DNA of 64,000 nt from Pterobdella sp. o SKG-2022. Its lineage: Eukaryota; Annelida; Clitellata; Hirudinida; Piscicolidae. The stretch lies in assembly GCA_964035795.1 (NCBI GenBank), contig OZ038322.1, positions 4,578,925 to 4,642,924 on the forward strand, given 5' to 3'. Below are positions 41,565-55,029 of the stretch, in pieces (the stretch's first letter is position 1; each line of letters begins with the position of its first letter). The position numbers and the translations under genes are program-made. Below the pieces are notes generated by a model. It saw only the letters and a program-made list of their open reading frames with translations. It had not been told where the DNA came from and ran no database searches.

Positions 41565-44465
41565 CTGTGTAATCGACTCATTTGGGCCTGCTGTTCAGAC
41601 TCGTTTCTGCTGTTTTAACTTTTTTTTCATAAATTTTTCTAGCTCTGTCATTTTTCGTCAAAATCTTACAAATAGCTCGCTTGATAGCAATTTTTGCGAA
41701 GTCAGTTCCTGCGTTTGCCATTTCATCTGCCTGTTCAACTAAACCCCAGTGGTTTGAACACCACGTGAAGGCACCTGACATTCTTTTACGGCTATATATG
41801 CAACTAGGCCAACAACATGCTTTTTATCACTATTGATGGTCACAACCGGGAGAAGGAATGAACGGATGCGCTGCAAAACCGAAAGACCGACTACTGTGGC
41901 TTTCAAGATAGCACTCTCCGCAAGGCTTTTTTAATCCTTCATCTGAGTTTTGAATGCCTGTTGGAACAGCGCATGAACGTTGAAGCTCCATCTGTGTAGA
42001 AGACCAGGTCAAAGGTGTTCCATCTTCTTTCCAACCCCTGAAGGACCTTCATTTTTCTGTTTCTACATTTCAGAATTTGCTTTCACCTATTTCATAAACG
42101 TGGATTCTATCATCAGCCACGTAGAAAGAGATTCTGGTTTGAAGACCGACAGTAGTTGTTGAAAACAGAAAGCCAAATAGCCCAAGCTCTGTTTGGCCTC
42201 TTAGGTTCTCGCAGGTACTTCTTTCACTGTTATTTCATATCACATATCAGCATGCTACTGTCGAAGTGACTTCCATCGCGATTACACTAAGTTGTATCGT
42301 CTTAGGTTAGCTTTTGCATGGATGGTGTCGTCTTGACTTTTTTCGCGATTACTCGTCTGTGTAATATTAGAACGTTTGCATTGTAAACTGCAAAACCCAT
42401 ATAAGCCAAGCTAGTGCTGCGTGTTTCACCAAAGCTCGCTCAGTAACTATTCGAATAGAACGCAGTTTTCTTATCATACCCTTAATCTGTTGGGGCTAGA
42501 CAGTGGAGGGCTTCTGTTTGTCGTCTAAAACTTTTTCCAACATTTGCCGCATATTTCAGAACGATGAGTTGGCGGCCATACGTTATTTAAGAATTTTCCT
42601 CTTATGGAACAGCCCTTTGACTTCTGCGTCTTTGGGTTTTTATTTATTCGAGTGAATACCAAGGTTTTCTTTAAACCCGTCATATTTTTTCTGCTTCTCT
42701 TATTTCGTCATCCAACTTTCTCCAAACACACCTTTTCTTCTGAAATTCAGTTTCGCAGCTTTAAGAATGGTCAGGCAAAGTTATTTATGAACTTCCGTGG
42801 CAAAAGCGATAGAAGCCAACTCGGTTTTTGCGACGTTATTATTCATACTTATACTGAATGACTGGGTACCTTTTTCTTTTCAGTTCCAATCTAGCCATTT
42901 GAAGCTTTTAAGTTCCCCCGTTTGAAAGAAAGCCAACAAGTATGCGAAAGACTTACGTTAGCATTTGTCTTATTCTGTGGTGAGACTCTTGAAGTTAAGT
43001 TTTGCCTGGTTCGGCTGTGCTAGTTCATTGAGAAACGTTCCATCAGCGTCCACAACATCAGTTCGTCTTCTTTTGTATACGGTCAGGCATTCAGTCTGTG
43101 TGCGTTCATAATGATACATATAATTTTATACTTCTGCAGCTTTTTTTCAGTCTGCTATCGTAAAACCTATTTTTTGCAAATAAAGTGTCGATTCTGTGAA
43201 AAGTTAGAAATGGTCACGAACTGTTTATTAAATAGAGGAATCTCAGTAGACAGTGATTCTAAATAACTTTTAGCTTCTGATAGACTTTGTAAGATAACGC
43301 CTTTCTTACAAAGCTCACTGTCTTCCTACTATTGCTTCCACTTGAGCTAGTTGTTCACGCTAAAATGTGTTGGAATTTCGAAAAGTATGTTATGTCTTTT
43401 GGAAGTAAACACCTTTCTTTTATCGTTATCATCTTTGATTAACCACGGTAAATAAAGATTTAGGAGCACTAAATAGTTTTTGATTAAAATACGAAGCTTT
43501 TGGTTGTTAGAGTATGATATCTAAAAATTTACATATATAATGTGATAACGAAAAGCTTCTAGTTTTAATAAAAAATAGTGCTCGTAAATCTTTTTATCCT
43601 GCTTCTCTTGTTTTTACCCAATTTCTTTTGCGTAATGTAGTTCATTAAAATGTCATTTGCATTCCACTGCGTGAGGCTGAGCTGTGGTTATCTAACTCCA
43701 TCGCATTTCATGTTGAGTCTGGGCAATTTTATATCGAATCCAACTTTCGTCTTTTTTTCTGAAGCAAACAAAACCATTTCTGCGTTTGGAAAAAAACACC
43801 AGTCTTACTGATTAGTCGTCATACATTAGCTATAAAAAAAGCTTTCTATTTCTAAAACACATTAGTTGTCTGGCTCCTTTTTGAACTCAATTTTTGCAGT
43901 CGTTTTACCAGGTTTCTTTTAGTTTCACTGCTTATGGGTTTTTTTTGCGCCATGTTAGATATAAGAGATGCAGAATTGAGATTTGCATTTAACAGCATTT
44001 GTATTCTTGGATTCCATCTTGTACAGCTTATGCGCTTTTTTGAGGTGTGTGCACGATAGGTGGCAGGTTCTGCCACATGTATTATATAATGCTCTAGGAG
44101 CTTAGTGCCTTATATCTCTGGTATTTAGAACATACCGACGAGCTATATATAAAATTAATTTTTCCCAATTCGGGTTCATGTCTTCATCCTGCCCGGACTT
44201 CATTCAGCACGACTATGTTAATGTGCCTCTTTTGACCCATGCTGTGTAGTTTTTGTTAAACCACTACATCCCAATAGGAAGATTCGTTGCATACATAGCA
44301 ATTCAGTCTGATTTGTCGGAGTTGTAACGCCATCCCACATTGGTCACTTTTTTTTTCTGTGTAACTGTCTTTGTCACATTTCTGGTACCGATAGCTGTTT
44401 GGAGAGAGTTTCCATTCCAATATCGCCCTCAACAAGCCACTGCATTTTTGGTGCACAAAAATTCT
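41565..44465 (-). mobile_element. Decayed non-LTR retrotransposon with RNase H-like end
   Basis: In minus-strand order: a Cys-rich segment at about 44456-44256 (QKCSGLLRAILEWKLSP, IRLNCYVCNESSYWDVVV), a basic segment at 44076-43852 (SKKRISCTRWNPRIQMLL, KPISSETKRNLVKRLQKL), then about 1.8 kb of broken frames, and finally LVFYTDGAS at about 42020-41990 with FTWCSNHWGLVEQADEMA at 41775-41720. That last pair looks like the first and last catalytic regions of an RNase H fold. Base composition is more even than in the flanks. The RT part is too decayed to recognise. A family A inverted repeat is nested at 43458-43605. Confidence 0.5.
43458..43605. repeat. Inverted repeat (MITE family A) nested in a LINE remnant
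   Basis: The left arm gatttaggagcactaaatag...acgaagcttt and the right arm, reverse-complemented, gatttacgagcactatt...gaagctttt form imperfect ~45-bp arms around about 55 bp. Confidence 0.55.
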
Positions 44466-44779
44466 ACATGTGGTTTAATGCACGAAGCTGGCGTGACACC
44501 TCTTTGGCACGCTATGCATGACTGATTGAAACCTGATCTTTTTACATCAGCCTCACAGTAAAGAAGATAACTAACTTATTTAAGACTTCTTGATTTGATC
44601 ATAAAGAAATTGCGTTCTTTATATAACTCTCAAAGTATTAATGAGAGGCGGTCGAGTATTTTTTTTGAGTTTAGGTCAGTTATATGTATCCTATAACTAC
44701 GTTGTTATCAAATGTAGTTTGTTTTTATATCTAGGGTTTTGAAGTTGTTTTTTTATATAGTGAAGAAGATGAGAGAGAA

Positions 44780-45070
44780 GAGGAGCATCTTGGTTAATTA
44801 GCGAAGCATGAAGAGCGAGGTGATATTGCAATTGTAGTCATTAGTAAAATCGTGTAGATATTGTGTTTTTGGTGCACCCAGTTTGAAGTGTTGTGTTTTG
44901 TATGGTTTTAAATGTTTTTTAAGTATAAAAGGGGACCAGATAGTTGAAGAATATTCTAATATGTGGCTTCTTAGTTTTTTATAAGTTATACTTGAGGTTT
45001 TACCTTTCCCCCATTTTTTCATGAGATTTTTAAATGAGTTGAAAGTTTTATAGACTTTAAGAGTAGTATT
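44780..45070 (-). mobile_element. Jockey/CR1-like LINE fragment
   Basis: The frame KKWGKGKTSSITYKKLRSHI then LEYSSTIWSPFILKK parallels RWGKSKETLITTYK / EYANTIWSPI of the LINE at 37640-39355. Short, decayed, same orientation. Confidence 0.6.
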
Positions 45071-45099
45071 ATGGATGAAGGTGAAATAGTTAAACTTAT

Positions 45100-46649
45100 G
45101 GTCAAAAGTTATTCCATTATTTTTGGCTTTTTGGTATTAGGGATTCACGTGTTAGTAATAGTTGCATATATACTTTGGTTGTTCTTTGCTGGTTCAAAAG
45201 TGAGTAAGGAAAATATTTTTTCGTTTGAAGTTTTTTATAAATGTTTATGCTAGTCGCTAGCAATAGTAAAAATCCAAAGCAAAGTTTTAGTTTTGAAAAT
45301 GAATTTTTTACCAGTTGAATTTTATATAAATTTAAATAATATAATAAATTGAAAAAACGCGTTTATTCAGAATTTAGCCTAAATTTTTAATTAATAAAAA
45401 CTTTATTTCCGATGCCTTCAATAAAAATCATGCTTTTGAAAAACTAAACTTAAGAAAATTCATTTTTATGCGACAAATTGCACTGTTATGTCAAACTCAG
45501 TTAGAAAAAAGGATTTTTTAAAATTAATTAATTCATAAAGACTATGTAAACATTGTCATGTCTGACCAATGTGTGCGTGTGCTCCTAACATATGTGTACG
45601 TTCAGATGAACGTTCATTTTACGCACTTTAAAATATTCCAACAACCTCAGGCTGATTTGTACAGCAGCAAGATATAGCTAATTAGATAATTGCTCTAATT
45701 TTAAAAACGGTTTTATCACCACTAAGTGGCCAGATTTACGCCATTTATCAAACACCTTTTGTAGCTTCCTATACTCTTAATCTTCATTTTTTCATCTGAA
45801 GAATAAGTTGATAATTGCTAAAACCATTTTCTCTTCCTTTTAAACTTCGGCATACCAATTTTTAAACAATAAGTTTTAAAATAACCTTATTTTAACACAT
45901 TTTTTTCCTTACAGGATGAAATTATTTTACACTACATTAGTCAACGCCCTTAATATTTCCTTCACCACTGCTATAGAACGTGGCTTATATTGATTCAATT
46001 CTTACTTATTTTAATTTACCTTAATGGAAATGTTTGAAAAATACTTTAATGAAAATTGGAAGAAACCACAATTTTACTATTTCATTTTGAAAACAGCAAT
46101 ATTTTTGCAAAAACCTCTTCTTAACAGATGATTAAGACATTGGCAGCGCAACTTTTTTTGGAATACTAAAATCCAAAAGTTAAACTGTAGTCTAAAACCT
46201 ATTTAGTTATTTAAATGGCACTTTGTTAAGCCTTAGATCAGTTTCACTTCTGAAAATGGCACAGTTGCTAACTGAAAGGGTTGAATGTAAAACATAATAT
46301 AATTGCATTTAAATAGTGAAAATTCATGATAAATAAAGAATTTTAACAAAATGAAGTTTTCATTTTTAAAATTCTAACAAAAATTCAAGAAAAAACATTT
46401 TAAGAAATAAGTTAAAATGTTAAGACGCTTATAAATAAACGAAGAACGTCTTCAATGGCATCATTTTGTGCTAAATTTGATATTTACTTTATTATTCAAT
46501 TCTTCATTATTTCATCTAAAATTATTTAAAGTTCATTTTTCTTTTGTTTTGCTTTTTGTTCATTGTCGTTTGCGATATGGTTTTTTTTGTTAGAGTCTCC
46601 CGAGTTTTATAATAAAGTTTTTACTCAAACACAATATTTTATCACATAA
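45100..46649. other. Gene-free stretch upstream of PATL1
   Basis: AT-rich; no exon or repeat recognised. It must include the PATL1 promoter and 5' UTR, but no element can be singled out. Confidence 0.4.
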
Positions 46650-49600
46650 ATGAGTTCCGAATCTACGGACCAGTTGAGGAATCTTGGAGAAGAGGAAGAA
46701 GACTTTGATCAATTGAATAATGAGACTTTCGGAGAATTATCAAATAGTAATGCTTTCATACACTTATATGTATATATTTTTTTCTATTATGTAATATAAG
46801 CATGAAACAACAAAATGAAATTGAAACGCCAAATTATTAAGTAAAACTGCCTACAAAACTTATTAAGTACGGTGTATTGTAAAATGTACATAAGCAGTTT
46901 TTTTCAGCCTATAAGTTAACTCAATATTTTTTTTATTTTTCACATTTATTTCGAATGAATTATTGCTGAAATTTATTTTCATGAAAAACGAATTCTGAAT
47001 TCTAAAAATTAATGTATATATATTTTATTTTAATTCATTTTGTCTGAATTTTTTTCCACGTCGGTAAAAAACCCTATATACACCAATGAGTTTTTAAGCT
47101 TTGGTCTTAGAATGCTTTCATTGATTTATAGGTACTCACTATCAAAACTTAACCTTCATGAGGGCAGACTGATGAAACAGTCTGTGCAGGCATTCAAGAG
47201 ATAATCTTAACTAAAATAATATATTCTTTTCAACAATTTGATAATATGCTTAATAAAACCACAATTCATTTTTCTGTTTTAAAATTTTTTAGATATTTTA
47301 TCATACTTATCTTCAACCTCCGATAGTCAAGAAATGATGCTTTGATTCTTTTCTTTAAATTTTAATATTCCAATGCTATTTTTCACCACAATATTATAGC
47401 TTTTATAATAATCATCATCATTTTATTAAAATCAGCATCTTTCCCTTTTTCAAAAGCTCACTAACTTCTTTCTATGACCTAACTTTCTACATTAAAATCT
47501 CTTAAAGAAATCTTCAAATACTAACAAGTTCTCAACAAAGCTTATCCACCATATCTTTCTAAGCTAAGCTTCACCTTTTTTTTATTCTATTATCATAAAT
47601 TTCAAAAGTGTGTGCCTTTCTCATACAAGCATCATCTCCCATTCTTGCATTGTGACACAAGCATCTCAAAATTCTTTGAATTGCATTTTCAACAGTTAGG
47701 TCTTTGTGAATGTAGTTCTTTTCAAGTTTTTAGTTAAATGTTTTCTGGTAACACTAATTTCTAAAACTATATTCTTAAAATAAATTATTGTTTATTTATG
47801 AAAATTATATTTCTTATCATCTCAGATCATGATGATTGGGAGTATGAGCACGAAAGACTAGCTGAATCAGAAATCATCAATGTGGATAACTTACCTTACA
47901 TCAAAGATGCCATAGATACTGACGATGAATTTCAACCTTTTAATTTTTTCAAATACCCACCACCACCCATCCTTACACCTTTCTCACCATTTCCACCACC
48001 TCCTGACCTCTCAAAGTTCACAAGCAGCCACAACCTGGAGGATGAGGTGGAGCTTGCCATGCACCAGGTTGGCTTCTTTAGGTGTTGTGAATCATTTGAA
48101 GTTTATTCAAATGTAGTTTTTAACCTCAAATAGTGAGAAAATATAGACATTAAACGTTCATGATGATAATAGTTTTTTATTTTATTTTCGAAATTTTTGT
48201 TCATTTCATCATCTTGTCATCTTCGTAGTCCTATTTTCACAGAGTTTTATAAGCTTCGAATTATAAGTCTTATTTAATAATCAGTTGTTTCTAATTTTTG
48301 GAACTTATTACAAAACAAAGTAACCCATGTGTAGATTGTAAAGCAAAAGAGCTTAAAGATATGTGAAATTCAACTATTTATTACAATTGATTGCAAACTG
48401 TTTGATGAGTATGTTATGAAACTAATTGGTATGGCTGCAAAAAGAGACATAAGCTCTGTGAAGTTGTTAAACAAAAGAACTCAAACTATGTTATAAATAT
48501 TTTAAGATTTTTCCAAGATGTAATAAATGTTGAGATTATCTATCTAATACCAATTCTGAGCAATATCATGAATTTACTAGAAAATGAAGTTATAATTTTC
48601 GGTAAGTATGGTCTTACCATAAAACATTAGCATCAAATTTTGAGATGAAAATGTTAAATGGGTAATGTTTTAGTATAGTGAATTAATCACAAAAAAATTT
48701 TTAATTATTTTGAGTATTTGAGGAAAACACATTCATCAATATTTTTCTGCAGAATGATCTGGCTCTGCAGTTGGATAGGTTAGTGATGGAAAATGAGGAG
48801 GAAGAAGAAAAATTCAACAAAGCTAGCAAGCACAATAACATTGTGAGTTTTTGTAGTAGTCATATAGAATACTATTACATTTTTTTATGTTAAATATTTT
48901 AAAAAATTATTTATAAAACTCAAAATTCAGACATCCGAGTCTTCATGGTTTTGCAAAAATGTACTCGAAACATCTGATTCTTTCTCATTCTTCTCTGACT
49001 CCTTCAATAAAAAACCCCAACAATCATCCCTTGGTGAACTGGTTTCCAACACAACACCTCTTCCTCCATCAGGCATCAAACCCAAAATGACTCTTGAGGA
49101 GCTTGAAGCCTTCCTCATGAGTAATGATGAAGTGCGTGTGTTTGACTATAAAATAAGCTATTACAATGGAAATATATCATCATGATTAGAAATAAAGTTT
49201 TATTAATCTAATTTGTGAAATATTTTTTATCCATTTAACATATTAAACATGAAAATATTTTTAAATGTAGAAAAAAATTGAAAGAAAAGATAAAGAAAGC
49301 ACACAATCCAGCTGGCCACCACAACAACCACCCATCACATCCAACCCCCAAAAACCACCACAAATGAATGTAACAAAAGACCCTCTCCAACATATCCATG
49401 AACAATTCAGAGCTCAACGCAACTTCATCCAACAACAACAACAGCAAATGCTGATACAGTTCCATCAGATACAGCAGCAAGCAGTCCAGGTGCAGCAGAG
49501 GTTGATCACTAACAGCAGACATCATTTAAATAGCACACAGCTTCAGCAGCAGATCATACTGAGACAACAACAGCAGCAGCTCATAAAATATCAACGTTAT

Positions 49601-52600
49601 TTGCAACAATGCATGCAACAACTACAACATGACCATTTAGTTCTGCAACATCAGTACCGCAATGTTGTTCAACAAAAACAAGTGGGTGTCAAGCAAGAAG
49701 ACATTACAAAAACTCAACAAGCCACCATGTCATTTCCCCAATACCAACAACAGAACTTCCAACAGCAACAGATGATAATGATGAGACAACAAAACCCTTC
49801 GTTGATGCCCTTACCTCCACATTTACAACAAACAGTACTAGTCTTGCCACATGTTCAAAGACCCACACAACCATACCCACAACGATCTCCCGATGACCCC
49901 TTTTATAATGGTTTGATGGAACAGAGAGAAAAAGACTGGCTGGTGAAGATACAACTACAAATCCATACTGACAACCCATTGATTGATGACTATTACTACA
50001 CTGTAATCCCTTTTGTTATGTTTGAGCAGTTGATATTTAAAATTTTGAGTTTTCATTTCTGTTGCTTTCTTCATTCAAGTATTTGATATTCAAAGAATCT
50101 TAATTTTTATTATTGAAATCTTTGATTTAGTTATTGGATAACAAATTTTTAAAAAATGAAACCTTTAATTTTCACCAGTGCTGGTCAGTAAAAAAGTTAA
50201 TGAAAGAAAACAAGAAGCTGAAAAAAAGTGCAGAAAAAGACAGGAAAGAAAGAGAGAAAAGTGATAAAAGCTTAGACAACATCGAGAACGGGAGAACAAC
50301 TGACAGTGATGAAAGTGAGAATGAGGACGACGACGAAGATGCGGGAAAAGTTGCCCAGTTGTTGATATCGACAGACAATGATGTGGAGTCTAGGAATTAT
50401 ACTCCAGGTAAATGTTGCTTAATATCCTTTATATCGTATGAGTTGTATTAGTTGTCTAGGCTTACGGCTGTCAACTTCAGTTACTGGGACATCTAGAGCA
50501 ATATAATCTAGCCTGTATTTTATTTAAACTTCAAAATAAAGAGATTTTAGATTCATTTATTTAAAAATAAACTATGTTTTTGATAATTTAGATCTCGTCA
50601 TAAACCTCTATTCAAATTCATCTTCAACAAACCTCAAGTCATATGAATTGATTCAAAAGAATAATACATCTCTCCCATTCATTCCTTTAAATCAAATCAA
50701 CGTAATGAAAGCCAACCTAAATCACAGTGCAGTTTGAAGGCTCTTTGGGAAAGTTGAGGGCTCATAGCATACACAACCCTCGTAAGGCTCTTGATGTGCA
50801 CGTATCCCTCAATGTTGATGAAGCTAAGAAGCAGGATGATAAAAAGCTTAAAGAGGTGCTCCACAAGATTGAAAAGGTCGTTGTTCCATCAATTGTATGT
50901 TTCCTATTCGAGAAAAACATCTTTTGTATCAGTAGATTAAAATTTTTTATAAATTTACTAAACTTTACCTATAATTTGAAATAAGTTAACATCGCAAAGT
51001 AGATTAGCCACTCCCTGTGCAGAGGGGTTATAAGCGCATTTGATATCTTGTCATCTTTCTTTCAAAACCCCTAAAATAACACGAATAACATAATTGCTCT
51101 AAATCGAAAACTATATTTCAAATTAACGAACTTGTGAGCCTTCATGTTCAACTTCATCATCTCGCTTATAGGTTGATATTTCAACCAATCATATAATCCA
51201 TCACTCAATCATCATCATTGTTTTACGTCCTTTCCTTTGTTAGCATGGGTTGGACAATATCAATAATAATAATAACAATATCAATCTTTGTTTTCATCAC
51301 ATCGTTAACAGGCTTAATACTTTAGTAAGTAAGTCGACCATTTGATCGCCCCTATCTGAGGTTTAGATAGCGTAATTGATTGGTTCCACAATGTGCTACT
51401 CTATAATACTTTAATCAATTAAAACTCCGTGAATCACCGTCAATATCAGCAATATGATGCTAGCGTGGCTTAGAAAAATACCAATAATAATAATAATAAT
51501 AATAATATCAATACAAATCCTCATAGGGTTTTGACGCACTGTTGCAAGCCGATGAACTTCACAACAAACTGTCCAAGGTCGATCTTGATATGAGGTGGCT
51601 ACTTTTCGATCAGTTTAACCACACACACTATTCTCCATATCATGGCTTTCACACCTTAATGCATTCAATGACTTCAATTGATAATCGTAATCAATATTTT
51701 TAAAAATAACTTCAAAAGAAGAGGCACCATTTTGATGTTTTTTATTCAACTAAAATTTTCGACAAATTCAACTTTTTCAAAATTCATTACTAAATTTTAG
51801 AAAAATATACTAATGAATTTTGAAAAAGTTGAATTGAATAAAAATAATATCAAATTATTGCATCTTTTTGTGCAGTTTTTTTCTCAATTAACAAAACATT
51901 GACACAATGAAGTCTGAAGAGTTATACTCAATACTGATTCTCAATTACTTTAATAATACATTACTATTCATATGATAACGTTAACAATTTCTTACATTAA
52001 TGCATAAAAGCTTTTGATTTTCAATCAAATCATCTTCATTAAGCGATAATAAACTCGTGAATCTGTGTTTAACTGCACCAGAAAGTGGCTAACTTTTTAA
52101 ACATTAAACAAACGTTGAGCATTATTACATTTTAAAGATTTATTCCAGGGCTAACTTATAAAACTTTTAACATAAATAATATTTGCAGGGATAACTTGGA
52201 GATCAAACGTTTTGAGTTGATAGAGAAGTTGACGACAGACCTATTGGACAACAACTGCCACAGTTTGTTGCAAGCGTTAAACATTCGTAAGGGAGTTGTG
52301 ATGCTAACCAGGTGGATGGCGTTGCTCACCAAGGTTTTTTGTTGTTTTGAGTTATATTATAGAGATTTTTCACCCTAGATAGGGGCGATCAAATGAAGCT
52401 TATAGAGATTTTGTGTCTTGTTTTCTATAGTTTTTTGTTTTATTCGTCGAGAATGAAAATTTTTAAAGATGAAGTTTACTTTTAAAAAAATTATAAATTT
52501 TGATAAGTAGAACCTCATGATAGAACTTTGCTTCTGTTATCGCTTTGAATATTTTCATTAGTTTATATGATTGAGGTGTGTTAGAATGTTGGCATTCCTT

Positions 52601-54134
52601 TTTGGAGGGGAGTTGGAAATGAGACTGGCTAAAAGTGTATAAGGAGTATAGTTCAATTGAAAAATAGAGAATTCAATGCCTCACTTTTGTGACATAAAAA
52701 CAAACAAAATGGTGAGGCTAATAATGTGCAAAAATAACTTTTAAAATTTACTTTTTCTGCTGTTAAACCCAGCTACTGGGTAATAAAAATAATTTACTAA
52801 GTTTACTATAGTGATGTTTAACCCAGGGAGTTTCAAGATCACGAGTAATGTACAGTAATATAACCTCATATGATTATTTTAATTAATAATCAAGCTAACT
52901 TATACAGGAAGAAGAGCAGCATTTAGTGGTAAAGAACCTGATGTTTAAGCTGCATGCCCTGATCAAGAAGGAGTGGTGTTATGAGGTGGGTTTGTGTGGA
53001 GGTTGGAGCATTAGTCATATGTTACTTGGGTGTTTTTTGGAAGGCTATTCACTAATCGCATTTTACCTTATGTTTCTGTTTGAGAAAGTGTACAACGACA
53101 ACAAAAATTGTTGTATATTAGTACAAAAGCCACTACTCTAGCACCATTAACTAAGTGGTGAATACAACACAGAGGTGCCTTAATAATTATCTTTTGAGCA
53201 CCTTTCTGTTGTAGAAAACAGTAATAACTAATTCAATATCAAAATGGCGATTGGCAGGTATCAAAGAAGTTGTACAAATCGACGGCAGTCTTCTTAATCA
53301 AAATGAACAACATGGATAATTTAATCACTTATTGTATAAATATCACCAAGCCATGCAAAACTAGGGATCTGGATAAGTTTGTGACAGCTCTCCTGAACAA
53401 CAAAGTTAGTTATTCAATGTAGGATTCGTGGAAAATAGATAATTTAGGTACTATGTTTGAATAGTTTGTTATGGAAAGAACATATTTATGCAAAGAACTT
53501 AGTTTTGGTTAATTTTTTTAATAGTAGTTTTAATATCAAATATTTAATTCATTTATTTAATATTGATAATTTAAATTTAATGTTAAATCTGTTTTCACTT
53601 TCATAAATAGTTTTCATTTCATAATTTCTTTCACAGTTATCACTATCATGTATTTTTCTGCTGATTGTTTGCATGGAGAATTTGTTAGAAAAACACCCGA
53701 AAAGCCCACTGGAAAAGCTTGTTGACTATAACAAATGGTATACATTGCATTTACAACATTCTTTATTGAAATAACCACCTAATAGGGTATTTTTATCATA
53801 ATTTTTCATTTTAATCAAATATTAAACTAAGTATTAAAATATTGCCTCATTTTGTGAAGTTTTTTTTAAAATCAATTAAGAAGAAATTGATGCATGATTT
53901 CTCTGGCAAAAAAACAAAATTTTTTTGGTAAGAGTTGCTTTTTACTGTTTTAATGCTCACAGGAAAGATTTCATCGAATTGGTGGGAAGGTGTTTGTCCA
54001 AGTTAGAATCTCCAGTCACCCCCTTCAACAGCACGTCATCTGAGAGTTTCAAGTGTCACTTGGGCAAGTTTCTCAAAGCTCCTGTGCTTTCTAACGTTTG
54101 TGACATGCTCCAATTGACTCAAAAATGCAGCTGA
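46650..54134 (+). CDS. PATL1: PATL1 homologue (Pat1, mRNA decapping/decay factor), 13 exons, 822 residues
   Basis: P-body scaffold that links deadenylated mRNA (LSM1-7) to decapping (DCP2) and XRN1. Exons: 46650-46746, 47826-48067, 48753-48842, 48931-49131, 49271-50002, 50179-50407, 50728-50894, 51527-51594, 52189-52333, 52908-52985, 53258-53404, 53637-53737, 53963-54134. All phases agree and the total is an exact multiple of three. N-terminus: EEDFDQLNNETFGELSN and DDWEYEHERLAE, the acidic family opening. Middle: Pro-rich, MTLEELEAFL, then a Gln-rich stretch of about 110 residues. Core: DPFYNGLMEQREKDWLVKIQ, NPLIDDYYYT, then VQFEGSLGKLRAHSIHNPRK, diagnostic of the family. C-terminal helical domain: RFELIEKLTTDLLD, LNIRKGVVMLTRWMALL. 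Exon 6 adds a Lys/Glu- and Asp-rich insert. The C-terminal domain is more divergent than the rest. Introns contain repeats at 47090-47760, 48595, 50465 and 51205. Confidence 0.94.
47090..47215 (-). mobile_element. Divergent copy of the poly-A retroposon (hairpin region only)
   Basis: CAGACTGATGAAACAGTCTG at 47164-47183 is identical to the hairpin in the copies at 19736 and 28452. The flanks still align (cttcatgagg before; aagagataatcttaactaaaataat after). It is in the first PATL1 intron. The perfect hairpin in an otherwise worn copy is notable. Confidence 0.65.
47405..47760 (-). mobile_element. Decayed LINE 3' fragment
   Basis: tcagcatctttccctttttc, then aaaagctcactaacttctttctatgacc, aligns with tcagcatctttcccttttccaag at 24328 and its continuation. 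An atc-rich tail precedes it at 47410-47425. It lies in the first PATL1 intron. Confidence 0.6.
48595..48645. repeat. MITE family B terminus
   Basis: ATAATTTTCGGTAAGTATGG, then tcttaccataaaacattagc: the family B end, in a PATL1 intron. No second arm found nearby. Confidence 0.5.
50465..50505 (+). repeat. Short interspersed repeat (copy 3)
   Basis: GGCTGTCAACTTCAGTTACT, then gggacatctagagcaatata; matches the copies at 8912 and 22290. Confidence 0.5.
51180..51520. repeat. Repeat-derived intron block with (ATC)n and (AAT)n tracts
   Basis: atcatcatcattgttttacg at 51207, then TTAGCATGGGTTGGAC and an aat tract, then about 180 bp of moderate GC and a second (AAT)n at 51484-51510 just before the acceptor of PATL1 exon 8. 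Probably one or two short retroposons with microsatellite tails. Confidence 0.45.
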
Positions 54135-54639
54135 TCATAACTTGATTTAATTTGGAACGTGTAATTAATGAGGTTGCTAATATATATAGATTTTCTACTC
54201 AAATTCTTCGAAAATTTTGTCCTTTTGATTTTAATTTAGGGGCTTCACGTTTTAAATTAGCCCACATTAGAAAGTTGTCAATGTACATGATTTTTAAGTT
54301 TTAACTTTAACAATCCCTTTTGAGTGTCTATTCTGATAATCTTTTATTTAACGAAAATAAATCAGAGATTTTCTCTATTTTTAATATTTTTTGAAAATTT
54401 AGTCTAGCGCTATGAAGTAATTTAGTTTCAAACGGACGCCTGTTTAGTGTTTTTGCAGATAAAAATAAATCATGAAAATTAACTATTCATTCGAAACTTT
54501 ATGACGTTCTCACCCTGTTATATAATCGTCTAAACTAGGTTATATTAGTTATTTCTCGCTTAAGACAAGTTCTTTCTGTACAAAATAATAACGGGTTTTT
54601 AGTTGGAACTTAGATTAAAATCTCAATAGAAAGTATAGT

Positions 54640-54883
54640 GAACTATTGATAATGTGTTCCATTCCATCTAAAAAGGTGCGAATAAGCTCTGTCACTCGTT
54701 AATTTTTTTGGAGTTTTTGCAAGCAGTAAAACTTACCCATGAGCCAGTAAAAGTACTGTTGCACGAAGTCAGACATCACATCCGAAGACAACATGTCCAA
54801 GTCGGGGTCAAAGTATTTAATATGAGAATTAATCTTACGTGAAAGCTGCGTCAATGCACAAAAAAGGTCATAAAAAAGCCACC
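54640..54883 (-). pseudogene. Two orphan exons of an unrecognised gene
   Basis: The minus-strand frame WLFYDLFCALTQLSRKINSH, continuing IKYFDPDLDMLSSDVM and SDFVQQYFYWLM, ends at a perfect donor (ATGG|GTAAGT, exon 54883-54737). It is followed in compatible phase, after acag at 54689, by ELIRTFLDGMEHIIN. That is real-exon behaviour: composition, donor, acceptor and phase all fit. No upstream start was found, and repeats lie directly upstream, so this is either a gene interrupted by transposons or a remnant. The family is not recognised; TBC-like or helical-repeat proteins were considered without firm support. Confidence 0.4.
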
Positions 54884-55029
54884 CTCTTCAACGGTGCAAG
54901 TACCTCTCATATCCAAGTGGGCCCATTTGAATTACTTCAAAAGGCTATAAATAACATGATAATAATTGTATGAACTACTTATATAGCAACTCTTACGCAT
55001 CGTTCAAAGGCGCTCTGCTATGAATTGCT

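Noticed and set aside
45071..45253. Small plus-strand frame starting MDEGEIVKLMVKS
   Set aside because: Its 5' part is the antisense of the Jockey-like LINE fragment at 44780-45070 (the complement of the TFDHK-type stretch); no evidence for an independent gene.
54737..54883. Assignment of the orphan exons to a TBC Rab-GAP domain
   Set aside because: The fragment loosely resembles the region before the RWLL helix, but the following exon (ELIRTFLDGMEHI) does not continue the TBC pattern.
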